This document shows positions 20,523-30,728 of a stretch of 64,000 nt of DNA, in pieces (the stretch's first letter is position 1; every line of letters starts with the position of its first letter). The translations under genes and the position numbers were made by a program. The notes beneath the pieces were generated by a model. It ran no database searches. It worked only from the letters and a program-made list of their open reading frames with translations, and was not told the DNA's origin. The stretch comes from Mycocentrospora acerina (taxonomy: Eukaryota > Ascomycota > Dothideomycetes > Pleosporales): the NCBI GenBank assembly GCA_022701365.1, contig JAKUHH010000229.1:124001-188000 (forward strand). The letters are read 5' to 3'.

Positions 20523-21953
20523 AGTTGCTGTGTGTGAGTATATTCCGGTCTGGACTAGAGCGATATTATCATAGCGCTGCATGCAATATTTGGTTCTGAT
20601 AGTAGCCCTGCGTTGTTTGAAGAGGCAGGACATGCGAGATAGGGAGTGCTCATGATTGAGCAGTATCATTGGTTTGTCGTTGGAGGCATTTTACGTAGCA
20701 CTGAACAGAAAACGGACATGTGTCTTCACGTGCAACGTTAATACGTTCAGGCATCGTAATGTGTCACCAACACACGAATCGCGAGTTCAGGGAACATCGA
20801 GATATCCGATTCTGACTATTGAAAAAAATTCTCCGCACATTGCCTTGCATGGTGTCGACGAAAAACTAAAAACAACCAAAAAAAAGTTCTTGATGCGTTC
20901 GCCATATGGCTTCATTGTGCAACCGAAGTTCGCGATGCAAGACGTGATTGAGTTGCAGATGATGATACGCACCCGGGTGGACCGCTCCGCGTACGCCATG
21001 GCGTGCCCGTACCCCAAACCTAACTTGAATCGAGATCGAGGGTCGAAGACTCCATGACCACGAATCCGTTGAGCAAGCCAGCCGTCATGTAAAACACCGT
21101 GATGGTCAGGAACAAAGATTGATTCTGCTCCCCACTGGCTGCCGGCCGGATATAGCCAGGCTCGGTTCAAATCAAGGCACCTTGGTGGATTCAAGTTCGG
21201 TCCAAGGCACCTCGGTGGATACGAGTGGGGGATGTGTTCAAGAGCCGGCCGTAAATGGCGTGCTGCACTTGCAATCGCGAATCATCCCCACACGCGTAAC
21301 GATAACCCACCTATATCATTGAAGCGTCGTCGTCAACCGTGTTCTAGAGCTTCTTCGCTGACGCCGGGGCCCAAAATACTTATTGCTCGCATTCCCCTCC
21401 TCCTTGAATTGTTATCGTCTTGATATCAGCTACACTCTGCCCGCCGACGATTGCCGTTCAGCCCGAGGAAACCTTCGGCTCTGTTTATCTCCACAACCAC
21501 AGCTCACAGCAACCTTATCGCTCCCGCAGACCTTGTCGATCGCGGGTATTGCTGCAAGAATTCCATCTTGAGTAATTCGAGGCTGTCCCTGTCCTGTCAG
21601 TGTCGCAACTACCCTGTCAGCTGTTGTAAGTTTGCTCTCTTCCTACGTTATTCGTCACATCGCATTGCTTCTTTATTTGCATTACCAGCTGGATCCCTCT
21701 GATTCTAGATTGCATCTCACCGAGGTGCACCAAGGTACCGAGAATTTCAGGCTAATTACAGACGTAGAAAGTCGAGATAAGAGCCCCGTACAAAGAAGAA
21801 CGCACGTCCTTTCGTCATATCAGCACTTACAGCAAATACATCGGGCTGTGTCACCGCTTCTTCGCCAACGCTTCGACCTGTTACAGATCGCTCAAAACAC
21901 CCGTGCGCGATTTCCTGTGAGGCCTTTAAAGTTTCCAGTCCGTCGTTCCAAGA
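20523..21953. promoter_or_regulatory. Long leader/promoter region of the Ecl1-type gene
   Basis: The 1.4 kb before the next start codon contains EFM3 3' sequence and then a probable long 5' leader. A candidate 5'-UTR intron begins with GTAAGT at 21626 and could end at CAG 21688 or TAG 21708. Several short upstream open frames occur. A pair of 18-bp direct repeats lies at 21173 and 21203. No other gene is supported. Confidence 0.4.
21173..21220 (+). repeat. Tandem pair of 18-bp repeats with a palindromic CACCTYGGTG core
   Basis: CAAGGCACCTYGGTGGAT occurs at 21173-21190 (Y = T) and again at 21203-21220 (Y = C), exactly 30 bp apart, about 750 bp before the Ecl1-type start codon. The 10-bp core is a near-perfect inverted repeat, as in a dimeric binding site. 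A related core CACCGAGGTG occurs at 21718-21727. Function is inferred only from this symmetry. Confidence 0.45.
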
Positions 21954-22980
21954 ATGGCTCATCACGTTCGTCACTTGTCAAATCACGCAAAAAGGGCTCA
22001 GCCAGCACATGCCAAATCAACCAAGCCTGCACCCCTATCAAAACGTTCGAATTCCCACAGCAGCAAAGGCAATCGCAAAGTCGTTCACCACAAGGACGCA
22101 GAGAGCGACGAAGAGGAAGAATCGATGGCCGTCAGCTTTCCGAATTACTGGTGCGCCACACTTCTATTTATAGTCCTGTCAATCAATGTATACTAACTTT
22201 TGGTGTAGCACTGTCTGCGAGAAACAAATAGTCACACCTAGCAATGCAGTACTCTACTGCTCTGAAAGGTATGTTGTCACATGGCAAGACATTCATTGAC
22301 GTCACTAACACACAACCAGCTGTCGCAAGAAGGATACTGAGAAGAGTTTGACATATTCTTACGACCACTACTCACCCCCAACAACACCCTTCTCCAACTT
22401 TTCATTCGAGGACTTCCAGTTCCGTGATATCATCCCACAACGCTCTCCTACACAGTCACACTCTAAACGATCATCATGTGCATTTTCGGACGATCTGTCC
22501 GACGACAACACATCAGGGGATGAAAGGAAGCGCAGTATGGATTCGGAAGCATCCCGACAACTCCGTCAATTGCAGTCGTCAACATATTCGTCAGAGACTG
22601 TACGACCGGCTCGACCCCACTACAGCCGCACCTCAACATCCCAAATAAGCTTTAGTGCTACACCTTCCCTGTCTCACACACCGACATCCTCTTACAGCTT
22701 TTCGCTTCCATACACGCCGTACACGCCGGCCACTACACGACCGTTGCCACCCAGGACGAACCCACACACATCATCGTATGCATCAAAGTCGATAGATCTC
22801 GTCACACCATTAACTGCTCCATCAAGTCCGAAGCAGTATTCGTACAAGGCCCCGCCCATATCGAGGACCTCGACAAGTACGATTGGTGGTGAACTTATCT
22901 ACGCCAAGTCGCCCATTCCTTCCATGTCGCCAGCGAATGGGAGCTTGGGGCGGCTGTTGGCTTCGACACCCCGATCATAA
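21954..22980 (+). CDS. Ecl1-type life-span regulatory factor, zinc-binding
   Basis: Three exons, 21954-22150, 22209-22268 and 22320-22980, with introns of 58 bp (GTGCGC...GTGTAG) and 51 bp (GTATGT...ACCAG). The protein has 305 residues. Splicing creates the cluster YCTVCEKQI...LYCSESCRKKD at about 65-90: C-x2-C, 13 residues, C-x3-C. This is the zinc-binding signature of the fungal Ecl1 (extender of chronological life span) family, small nuclear proteins that promote stationary-phase survival and respond to nutrient and zinc state. The N-terminus is basic (HAKRAQPAHAKSTKPAPLSKR) and the C-terminal two thirds are Ser/Pro/Thr-rich and disordered. The small second exon encodes almost the whole metal site. 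The S. pombe proteins are much shorter; the long tail is as in filamentous fungi. Confidence 0.8.
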
Positions 22981-23920
22981 ATTCATGTCCAAATCATGGG
23001 CCTAGTGTCTTCGGCCTAGTTTTTGAAGATTCTTTTAATATTAGATTAGCATATGATGCACTGTGCTATGCTGGCGTAGCTCTCGGAAGGGGCCCAGGTG
23101 TTATCAATTATTTCGAGATGGAAAAGTTTGGAATTCATTTATACTGCATTATTTGCGACATCGGCACCATATGAGTGACCGACTCGCAATAACATAGGCG
23201 TCGACGTGCAATAACATAGGCATAGTGATGCAGATAGAATAGATCATGACATGTGTTCGCACACATCAATATGCCGCTTTATTCACATGTGTCTTGAAAT
23301 TCAAATGCGCAAGACTGCAATGGTCTTTTGGGCTTCTCGAGCGTTGACTGCAGATCACTTTCCTTATGACATGTAAGCCGTGAGAAAATCAGTCGAATAA
23401 AAATGTGAAGCTAGAAATCCTGCCTTGCTCACAAAAAGCGGGGATGAACGCCTCACAGCCTTGTTTCGAAAGTGGCGAGGGTCAAGTCGTGGCTTCCACG
23501 TTGTAGTCGTTGCCCGCCTACCGTCCATTCTCACATCCACCTATAGCTATAAAATTACATTTCGCTCCCAAGGAATTGTGATGTGCATCACCCTGATACT
23601 GTGCAATGCTTGAGTGCGTGGCGACTGTGTATGTTCTGGAGCCCGAGTCCACACCGTCAGACATGCAGTCCGACATGCATGAGCGCGTATATGTACGAAT
23701 GGCAGCCTATCGGTCTGCGCCTCGAAGGAACGCTGCTGCATATCGTGAGAGAGCTTAGCCACAGCCGTTCTGTAATCCTAACATTCCCCCTCGTTCAGCC
23801 TGACTTCTTTCCACCACCAAAATTGCTTTTGACATTGTAACGCCCGACTGTTTGATCAACTCTCGTATCTTTGAGAAAGTCTCTACCTCCCCTAGTTGCA
23901 CTACTGAAGCCTGTTTCCTC
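22981..23920. promoter_or_regulatory. Tandem spacer, Ecl1-type gene to NLR
   Basis: A 940-bp AT-rich spacer containing the Ecl1-type 3' end and the NLR promoter. A short near-duplicate phrase, AATAACATAGGC, occurs twice around 23190-23220. The open frame at 23583-23840 has no motif and probably lies in the promoter. No second accessory gene accompanies the NLR here. Confidence 0.4.
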
Positions 23921-26900
23921 ATGCGTTTACTGCAATTACAAGATAACGAGAAACTCAGCCTTGCCAATTTTACAGGTCACAACATTCCGCCATACGCGAT
24001 CCTCTCTCACGTTTGGGGACCAGACGAGACTGAAGTTAGTTTTAAAGATGTGGTTGAAGGAAGAGGCCAAGACAAGAAAGGCTACGGAAAATTGATGTTC
24101 CTGGGTAGACAAGCTGCTCTCGACAACCTGGAGTACTTCTGGAGTGATACCTGTTGTATCGATAAATCAAGTAGCCAAGAACTACAAGAGTCAATCAACT
24201 CCATGTTTCGCTGGTACCAAAACGCAACCCAATGTTACGTCTACCTATCAGATATCTTGTCTGGAAAGCGGAAGTCAGACTACGAAACGTTCTGCTATAA
24301 CTGGGAGCCAGCTTTCCGGAGCAACAAATGGTTCACACGAGGGTGGACCCTTCAAGAGCTTCTTGCTCCACGTACAGTTAAATTCTTCTCTCGAGAAGGT
24401 CAGCAACTAGGCGATAAGAAAACTCTCGAACGACAGATCCACGAAATAACAGGTATCGCTATCCCAGCACTGCAGGGCAGTGATCTACATGTATTCAGTG
24501 TCGACGATCGGTTTTCATGGGCCAAAGATCGCCAGACGACACGCGAAGAAGACAAAGCGTATTCATTGTTAGGTATATTCGGCGTCCATATGTACCTTAA
24601 CTACAGTGAAGGTGAGGAAAATGCATTCAAGCGACTTCAGAAAGAGATCAGAGAGTCTTCAGCCAATGAAACTCTGTCAATAAACGACGAGCAGAAACAA
24701 GCCTTGTTAGAGTCTTTGCGTTTTGACCAGATTGATGCACGCCATACAAACATTAAGAGTGCTCATACCAAGACATGTAAATGGCTGTTGCATAAAACTG
24801 AGTACGTCAGCTGGCTTGACCCGACGAAATTACGAGAGCATCACGGCTTCTTATGGATCAAAGGAAAGCCTGGGACTGGGAAGTCCACGTTGATGAAATT
24901 TGCTCTTGCCCATGCCCGGAAGACGATGAAGGATAGAACTGTGATTTCGTTCTTTTTTAACGCGCGAGGCGAGGACTTGGAGAAAACTACCGTTGGGACA
25001 TATCGGACGCTGCTTTTGCAACTTCTTGAACGACTTCCGATGTTGCAAAGTGTGCTTGACTCGCTCAACCTCCCAGCATCAAGCATCAGCACAGATTACC
25101 AATGGAACATAGGATCACTCGAAACACTATTAGAGCAAGTGACTCAGAATCTGGGTAGCACCCGTGTGGTTTGTTTTATTGATGCCCTAGATGAGTGCGA
25201 AGAAGAACAGATTCGAGACATGATACAATTTTTTGAGCGGATCGGCGAGCTGGCTGTGTCAAGCAACGTCCGCTTTCAAGTCTGTTTTTCAAGCAGACAT
25301 TACCCACATGTCACTATAACTAAGGGGTTGGAATTGATCCTTGAGGGACAAGAAGGGCACAGCCAGGACGTAATTAATTATCTGGAAAGCGAGCTGAAAA
25401 TTGGGAAAAGTAAGCTTGCTCAACAGGTAAGAACTGAAATTCAAGAAAAAGCCTCTGGGATTTTCATGTGGGTGGTCCTGGTTGTAGACATCCTAAATAA
25501 AGAGTATGATCGCGGTCGAATGCACGCACTTCGACGGCGATTACAGGAAATTCCTAGTGATTTGCATGAACTTTTTCGCGACATTTTAACGCGCGACTCC
25601 CGCAACAAAGAAGAACTAGCTTTGTGTATCCAATGGGTACTTTTTTCAAAGCAACCGCTTAGTCCAGAGGAGTTGTATTTTGCCATTCTCTCGGGAGTTG
25701 ATCCCAACGCAATATTAAACTGGGACCCACAAGAGCTAACAAAGGATGACATGAAAAGATTCATACTAGACTCCTCTAAGGGCCTTACTGAGACTACAAA
25801 GTCTAAAATTGAAAGAGTTCAGTTCATCCACGAATCAGTCAGAGACTTCCTGCTTAAAGGAGACGGTCTAAGCAAAATCTGGCCTCACCTTGGAAGCAAC
25901 CTTCAAGGTCAGAGTCACGAGCGACTAAAGCAATGCTGTCTTGCATATATGGGTGTAGATATTTCTACCTCTCTGGATGTTTCAGAAAGTCTTCCAAAGG
26001 CTTCAACAAGGGAAGCTGCAGTTTTGCGAAAATTAGCTGCTGACTCCTTTCCCTTTCTGGAGTATGCCGTTCACAATGTGCTTCATCATGCGGATGTAGC
26101 AGAAGGAAGTGGCGTCGTTCAAGATGGCCTTATCATGAATTTTCCACGGACCGACTGGATCAAACTTGTTAATCTCTTAGAAAAGCATGAAGTACGGAGG
26201 CACACGGAAGATGCGAGCCTTTTATATCTCTTGGCCGAACAAAATCTAGCAAACTTGATTCGAATTAACCCATCAGCTGATCTGTGTTTCGAAGCAGGAG
26301 AAGAGCGATACGGACCTCCCTTCTTCGCAGCCATAGCAACCGGGAGCAACTCCGCTATTCAAGCGTTTATAGAAGTTGTTTCCAGGGGTCACTATTCAGA
26401 GGATCGCTCCCACGAAATTTATCTTCGATACTGCGAAGACCAACGTGTTCGGAAGAGTTTTGGGCGCGACTTCAAATTCTCAGCCAAACGAAGTGTGGAG
26501 TCATATCTGAACGAAAGCCAAAATGAGGCGTTACTTGCTCTGATAATTAGAATGGGCAAGTTTGATTCTCTTTTAGGTGGCAAGATCGAACAGGAAATGC
26601 TGTGGTTGGCGTCCCAGAGTGGGCAAGAGATATTGACAAAATCACTTCTAGAAACAGACAAGGTTGACGTCGATTCAAAGACTTTTGACGGACAAACCCC
26701 TTTATCATTGGCAGCATCAAATGGACAAACGAGAATGGTGCAACTACTGCTAGACATAGGCAAAATTGACGTTAATGCAAAGGATTTATATGGAAAGACA
26801 CCTCTATCTCAAGCAGCACAAAGAGGGCATTTAGAGACAGTCCAACTGCTGCTAAATCTAGGCATGGTGGAAGTTAATTCAAAGGATTCTCGTGGAAGGA

Positions 26901-27508
26901 CAGCTCTATCACTAGCAGCATCAAGCGGGCACTTAGAGATCGTTAAACTACTGCTAAACCTAGGCAGGATGGAAGTTGATTCAAAGGATTCCCAGGGAAG
27001 GACAGCTCTATCGATAGCAGCATCAAGCGGGTACTCGGATATAGTTAAACTGCTGTTAGACACAGGAGAAGTTGACGTTGATTCAGAAGGTTCTGATAGA
27101 AAGACACCTTTGTGGGAATCAGCGCAGAATAGACACACAGAGACAGTTCGACTGTTGCTAGATACAGGCATGGTTAGCGTTAACTTGAAGACTGTTAAAG
27201 GGCAAACACTTCTGTGGCTAGCAGCATCAAGCGGGCACTCAGATATAGTTCAACTTCTGTTAGACACAGGCAAAGTTGTCGTTGATTCAAAAGATTCTGA
27301 TGGACGAACACCCTTGTCAGTAGCAGCATCAAGCGGGCACTCAAATATAGTTCAACTGCTGCTGGACACAGGCAAAGTTGACATCAACTCGAAAGATGAC
27401 GAAGGAAGATCACCATTGTATCGGGCAAAAAACAGCCCATCTTGGGTACCTAAAGACGAGCGGGAGGCGATAGTCAAGCTACTGGAGTCTCACGGCGCAC
27501 GCATGTAA
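23921..27508 (+). CDS. HET-NACHT-ankyrin NLR-like receptor
   Basis: An intronless 1195-residue protein. The start is the ATG of MRLLQLQDNEKL, the usual HET N-terminus; the frame upstream has no ATG. The HET domain (about 1-190) carries its three hallmark blocks: YAILSHVWG, then DTCCIDKSSSQELQESINSM, then RGWTLQELLAP. After the linker FDQIDARHTNI comes a NACHT NTPase with Walker A GKPGTGKST at 315-323 and Walker B CFIDALDEC around 418-426. A helical spacer follows, then ankyrin repeats from about 918. Seven units of 34 residues run in exact 102-bp register (26672-27385), with a divergent final unit capping the protein. In fungi such STAND proteins sense non-self or heterokaryon incompatibility; ligand binding by repeats opens the NTPase and HET triggers cell death. 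The specific trigger is unknown. Confidence 0.93.
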   Translation: MRLLQLQDNEKLSLANFTGHNIPPYAILSHVWGPDETEVSFKDVVEGRGQDKKGYGKLMFLGRQAALDNLEYFWSDTCCIDKSSSQELQESINSMFRWYQNATQCYVYLSDILSGKRKSDYETFCYNWEPAFRSNKWFTRGWTLQELLAPRTVKFFSREGQQLGDKKTLERQIHEITGIAIPALQGSDLHVFSVDDRFSWAKDRQTTREEDKAYSLLGIFGVHMYLNYSEGEENAFKRLQKEIRESSANETLSINDEQKQALLESLRFDQIDARHTNIKSAHTKTCKWLLHKTEYVSWLDPTKLREHHGFLWIKGKPGTGKSTLMKFALAHARKTMKDRTVISFFFNARGEDLEKTTVGTYRTLLLQLLERLPMLQSVLDSLNLPASSISTDYQWNIGSLETLLEQVTQNLGSTRVVCFIDALDECEEEQIRDMIQFFERIGELAVSSNVRFQVCFSSRHYPHVTITKGLELILEGQEGHSQDVINYLESELKIGKSKLAQQVRTEIQEKASGIFMWVVLVVDILNKEYDRGRMHALRRRLQEIPSDLHELFRDILTRDSRNKEELALCIQWVLFSKQPLSPEELYFAILSGVDPNAILNWDPQELTKDDMKRFILDSSKGLTETTKSKIERVQFIHESVRDFLLKGDGLSKIWPHLGSNLQGQSHERLKQCCLAYMGVDISTSLDVSESLPKASTREAAVLRKLAADSFPFLEYAVHNVLHHADVAEGSGVVQDGLIMNFPRTDWIKLVNLLEKHEVRRHTEDASLLYLLAEQNLANLIRINPSADLCFEAGEERYGPPFFAAIATGSNSAIQAFIEVVSRGHYSEDRSHEIYLRYCEDQRVRKSFGRDFKFSAKRSVESYLNESQNEALLALIIRMGKFDSLLGGKIEQEMLWLASQSGQEILTKSLLETDKVDVDSKTFDGQTPLSLAASNGQTRMVQLLLDIGKIDVNAKDLYGKTPLSQAAQRGHLETVQLLLNLGMVEVNSKDSRGRTALSLAASSGHLEIVKLLLNLGRMEVDSKDSQGRTALSIAASSGYSDIVKLLLDTGEVDVDSEGSDRKTPLWESAQNRHTETVRLLLDTGMVSVNLKTVKGQTLLWLAASSGHSDIVQLLLDTGKVVVDSKDSDGRTPLSVAASSGHSNIVQLLLDTGKVDINSKDDEGRSPLYRAKNSPSWVPKDEREAIVKLLESHGARM
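26672..27385 (+). repeat. Seven in-frame 102-bp ankyrin-coding repeats
   Basis: The units begin at 26672, 26774, 26876, 26978, 27080, 27182 and 27284 with no insertion or deletion. The core phrase AASSGHxxIVxLLLDTG recurs almost unchanged in units 3, 4, 6 and 7, while units 2 and 5 diverge (AAQRGH, AQNRH). Such evenly spaced, similar units are prone to unequal exchange and repeat-number variation in fungal NLRs. Confidence 0.9.
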
Positions 27509-28170
27509 AATATCTGTATTTCCAATTCAAATATCTGCTCCAATCATTCAAATAAATACTTTGGCAAATCCCGTACTTATCCCTTTCCCGCGATATATCA
27601 GCATCAGCGTCCGTATCATTATTAGTTTCAAATATAACATCTCCATCTCCCCCACTATCACGACCATTCCTATCATCGACTACCTACCCACCACCATCAT
27701 AGACTCACAGCCTTACCTTCCCCACAATTCCACCATACTACCATACCACCTTACCCTCCCTGATGATGAACAAGTAACCACGAACAAATAAAAAGATAAA
27801 CTAACACTAGACAGAGAGACGGAAAAAAAAAGGAAAGAAGGAAACAAAGGCAGATGAGTAATGTGGGGTAGTTAATTAACGCTTAATAAATATTGTGAAC
27901 ACACCAATCAATCAATACATGACCGGATGAGCAAATGCATGAGAGAGGGTGTTTAAAAAAGGGTAGGAGCCAACAAACATCATGCATCATACACTCCAGT
28001 TTAGACACGAACGAGACTAGACAAAACAAGTCATAGAACATCGTATAATCATACACATACACACACATGACTACATAACCAAATCCAACCCATACTTTTC
28101 CGCTCACATAATTTTTTACACAATCATCACAACAACAACAACAACAACAACAACAACACAAAAGCTATTT
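27509..28170. other. Convergent 3' spacer NLR / MRH4 with AAC repeat
   Basis: This 662-bp spacer holds an AATAAA-like site near 27549 shortly after the NLR stop, pyrimidine-rich sequence at 27560-27770 and a trinucleotide (AAC)n run at about 28130-28159, just beyond the MRH4 stop codon. No gene is supported. Confidence 0.5.
28130..28159. repeat. (AAC)n microsatellite
   Basis: About ten trinucleotide units in the presumptive 3' UTR of MRH4. Confidence 0.85.
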
Positions 28171-30108
28171 TTAAATCAAGGCCTCGCCTCTAAACATGGC
28201 CTCTCTAACCTCCCTCACGATATCCGCGCGATCACCCGGTCCCAACAAGACGATCCCCCTGCCCCTCCGGCCCATCCTGCCGGTCCTGCCCAAGCGATGG
28301 ATGAAATCGATAGTGGTATGGGGCACGTCGTAAAGAATGACGTGACGAACGGCGACGGTGTCGATACCTCGTGAGCCCAAGTCTGTGGTGACGATGACTT
28401 TGGTGTTGGGCAGGGTGCGCTTGCCAGCGACGGGTTGGTCCGCGGGGGAAGAAGTTTGGTTGACGGGGGTGGGAGTTTGGTTGTTGGTGGGGGAGGAAAG
28501 TGGGGCCGAGCCAGTAAAGGTGGCTAGTGTTTTTGCTTGGCGCGAAGGGTCCGTGTCGCGGTGGAAGGCCATTGCGTCGATGCCCTTTTTGGCGAGGTAG
28601 CTGGCGACTTGGTCCGTGTCGTCGCGTTCGTTGACGAAGACGAGGATGCGTTTGGTGGGTATGGCTTCCTTGCCTTCAGCTGGGTCGTATTCGGCCGCGG
28701 CTTTGCCAATTTGCCAGATGGTGTCGGCACAGGCGAGATTCTTGTTGCCGTGGTAGGGATCCTTGTTTACGTCGACAACGCCAAGTTGGACGCGTCGTGG
28801 GATAGCGTGCAGGTTAGGCGTAACGAGGCGTTGCATGTCGGGGAATTTGTCAGCGAGGTATTTGTCGAGGTATTTGGGGATGGTGGCGGAGCAGAGGATG
28901 AGCTGCTTGAGCGAGGGTGTGGCGCGCTCGAGAATCTCAGTGGTGCTGGGCTTGAAGGAGCGGTCGAAGAGGGAGTCGGCTTCGTCGCAGATGAGGTGGG
29001 TGACGCGGGCGAGGATGTTGGGGTTGCTTTCTGCGATGCTGGCAAGGAGGGGCGGGGTGCTGATGACTACGTCGACGCCGTTTACGTTGAAGAGGCCGTT
29101 GCGGATGGTAGTTGCTGACATTTTTGCAGAAATGGGCGCGGCACGGAACTTGATGGTGTGGGAGAGGGACTTTGCGACTGCGCCGACTTGGGCGACGAGT
29201 TCAGCAGAGGGCACGAGGATGATGGCTCGGGGGCGTGCTGGGTCGACTGCCTTGTTGAGCTCTGGGTCTGCAACGGCGAAGATGTCGTCGCGCTTGTCCT
29301 TTGCCTTTGCCACTGCGTCTTGGGCGTCTCGTTTTGCCTGCTCCTCGGCCTCCTCCTTCTCCTCGAGTTCTTCGCGCTTAATGGCATCGAGCGTGGGGAG
29401 AAGGTAGGCCAGTGTTTTCCCAGAGCCCGTCTCCGCAGCGAGCAGAAAGGACTCGGGGCCCGTCTTTTTCGAGGGTGTCTTGGTGCGCCGTTTTGCCTGC
29501 AGACCGAGCAGCGCGGGGATGGCGACGGACTGGGCGGGTGTGGGGTTGCGGTACTCGAGGGCGGGCAGCGCATCCTTGACGGCGGCCTGCACCGTGTCGA
29601 GCAGGGGCATTTTGTCAAAGGCATCGTACTGCTCAATCTTGTGCTTTACGGCGAGGCGCGATCCGTAGGGGACCTCGTGGAGGGTGCGCTGCATCTTGAG
29701 GGCGTGGAAGGGATCCGACCTGGTCTTGCGCTGCCCGTCGTCTCTTCCCCGGGGCCTGTCGCCGCGCGAGTCTCTCCCTTCGCGTGTCCTCTCGAGCATG
29801 GGCGGGGCTCTGGTGCGGTTGAGGTGGGCAAAGGCGTCCTGCTTCCTGCGGGCAGGCTTCCCATCGGCGGCGGGGGATGGCGGGGGTCGGCCAACGGTGT
29901 CGGAGAGGACCATGCGGGACGGGCGGTGGCCATCGCGGCCTCTTGACGGCGCTCCTGTGCGCGGGCGTTGCGAAGCTGCAGGGCCGCGTTGGATGCCGCG
30001 CTCACGCTGGTCTTGGGTGTACAGACGGGTCTGGCGCAGTGCGGCGGGGGGCGCGAGCAGCGAGCGGACTTCGCAGAAGGGACAGGCGCGGGCAGCCTGG
30101 CGCAGCAT
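28171..30108 (-). CDS. MRH4: Mitochondrial DEAD-box RNA helicase Mrh4
   Basis: An intronless 645-residue protein. The start is the ATG of MLRQAARACPFCEVRSL, an Arg/Ala/Leu-rich presequence; the open frame extends further upstream without family resemblance. Helicase motifs in order: Q-like region NPTPAQSVAIPALL, motif I AETGSGKT, Ia VPSAELVAQ, motif II DEAD (CDEADSLFD), motif III CSAT, the C-lobe TDLGSRGID, and motif VI HRLGRTGRMGR. Mrh4 acts late in large-subunit assembly of the mitochondrial ribosome. Compared with cytosolic DEAD proteins it has a charged insert after motif I (KREELEEKEEAEEQAKRD) and a Thr/Pro/Ser insert in the C-lobe, typical of fungal Mrh4. It diverges from BUD4 over 620 bp. 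Confidence 0.9.
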   Translation of the reverse strand: MLRQAARACPFCEVRSLLAPPAALRQTRLYTQDQRERGIQRGPAASQRPRTGAPSRGRDGHRPSRMVLSDTVGRPPPSPAADGKPARRKQDAFAHLNRTRAPPMLERTREGRDSRGDRPRGRDDGQRKTRSDPFHALKMQRTLHEVPYGSRLAVKHKIEQYDAFDKMPLLDTVQAAVKDALPALEYRNPTPAQSVAIPALLGLQAKRRTKTPSKKTGPESFLLAAETGSGKTLAYLLPTLDAIKREELEEKEEAEEQAKRDAQDAVAKAKDKRDDIFAVADPELNKAVDPARPRAIILVPSAELVAQVGAVAKSLSHTIKFRAAPISAKMSATTIRNGLFNVNGVDVVISTPPLLASIAESNPNILARVTHLICDEADSLFDRSFKPSTTEILERATPSLKQLILCSATIPKYLDKYLADKFPDMQRLVTPNLHAIPRRVQLGVVDVNKDPYHGNKNLACADTIWQIGKAAAEYDPAEGKEAIPTKRILVFVNERDDTDQVASYLAKKGIDAMAFHRDTDPSRQAKTLATFTGSAPLSSPTNNQTPTPVNQTSSPADQPVAGKRTLPNTKVIVTTDLGSRGIDTVAVRHVILYDVPHTTIDFIHRLGRTGRMGRRGRGIVLLGPGDRADIVREVREAMFRGEALI

Positions 30109-30728
30109 GGCGGGCGTACGAGATGGACACGGGGGCGGTGGTAGGCGGGCAAGAATCAGTGGCAGCCCCGTATCACAGAATTGGAGAGCCGCAGGAACCA
30201 GACGGGCGAGGGCGCAAAGCAGCAGCGAACGGCAGAAAAAGAAGAGGCAGCCGCACAAAATGAGCCGATGTCGTCAAGTCTGCAGAATACGCCGCACGGA
30301 GCATGTTCGCGAAAATCTAGCGCCGCCAGCCAGCACGCAGGGCCCGCCCACCAGCCCCGGCGCAGCGCCAACACAACCCCGGCGCAACCCCAGCAGCTGC
30401 GCGCCGGTTTGTTGCACGCCCGTTGCCTCGCCAACCATCTTATCCTGGCCGCAATCGTTCCCGCACCGCTTATCAACACACGCACCTCGCCGCCCGCTCT
30501 CCAAGCCAGCGTGCATATCTTCTCCTCTCCTCCGCTTTTCATCCCCCATTGCGCGTGCGCTCGGTCGACACTCACTTACACAGGGCTTCCTTCTCCAGGC
30601 CAGCACGCCGCGGTTCTGGTATTCTTGTTGTGTGTGCTATACTTTGCTGCACCCGCCGCCCTCTGCTCTTCGCCCTCCGCCGCACGCCCTCTGTGTCGTG
30701 TGTCAACACGCGGCGCTAGGACTGCACC
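30109..30728. promoter_or_regulatory. Divergent promoter MRH4 / BUD4
   Basis: A 620-bp GC-rich head-to-head spacer. Open frames on both strands lack motifs. It holds both promoters; I see no named element. Confidence 0.4.

Noticed and set aside
21120..21190. tRNA-like phrase GGTTCAAATC
   Set aside because: The flanking bases do not form a T-stem and the distance to any A-box-like sequence is too short.
21632..22231. A 199-codon open frame overlapping the Ecl1-type first exon
   Set aside because: It lies in another frame than the zinc-binding protein and has no recognisable content.
28537..29946. Long plus-strand frames antisense to MRH4
   Set aside because: They mirror the GC-rich MRH4 codons; the minus strand has all helicase motifs in order.
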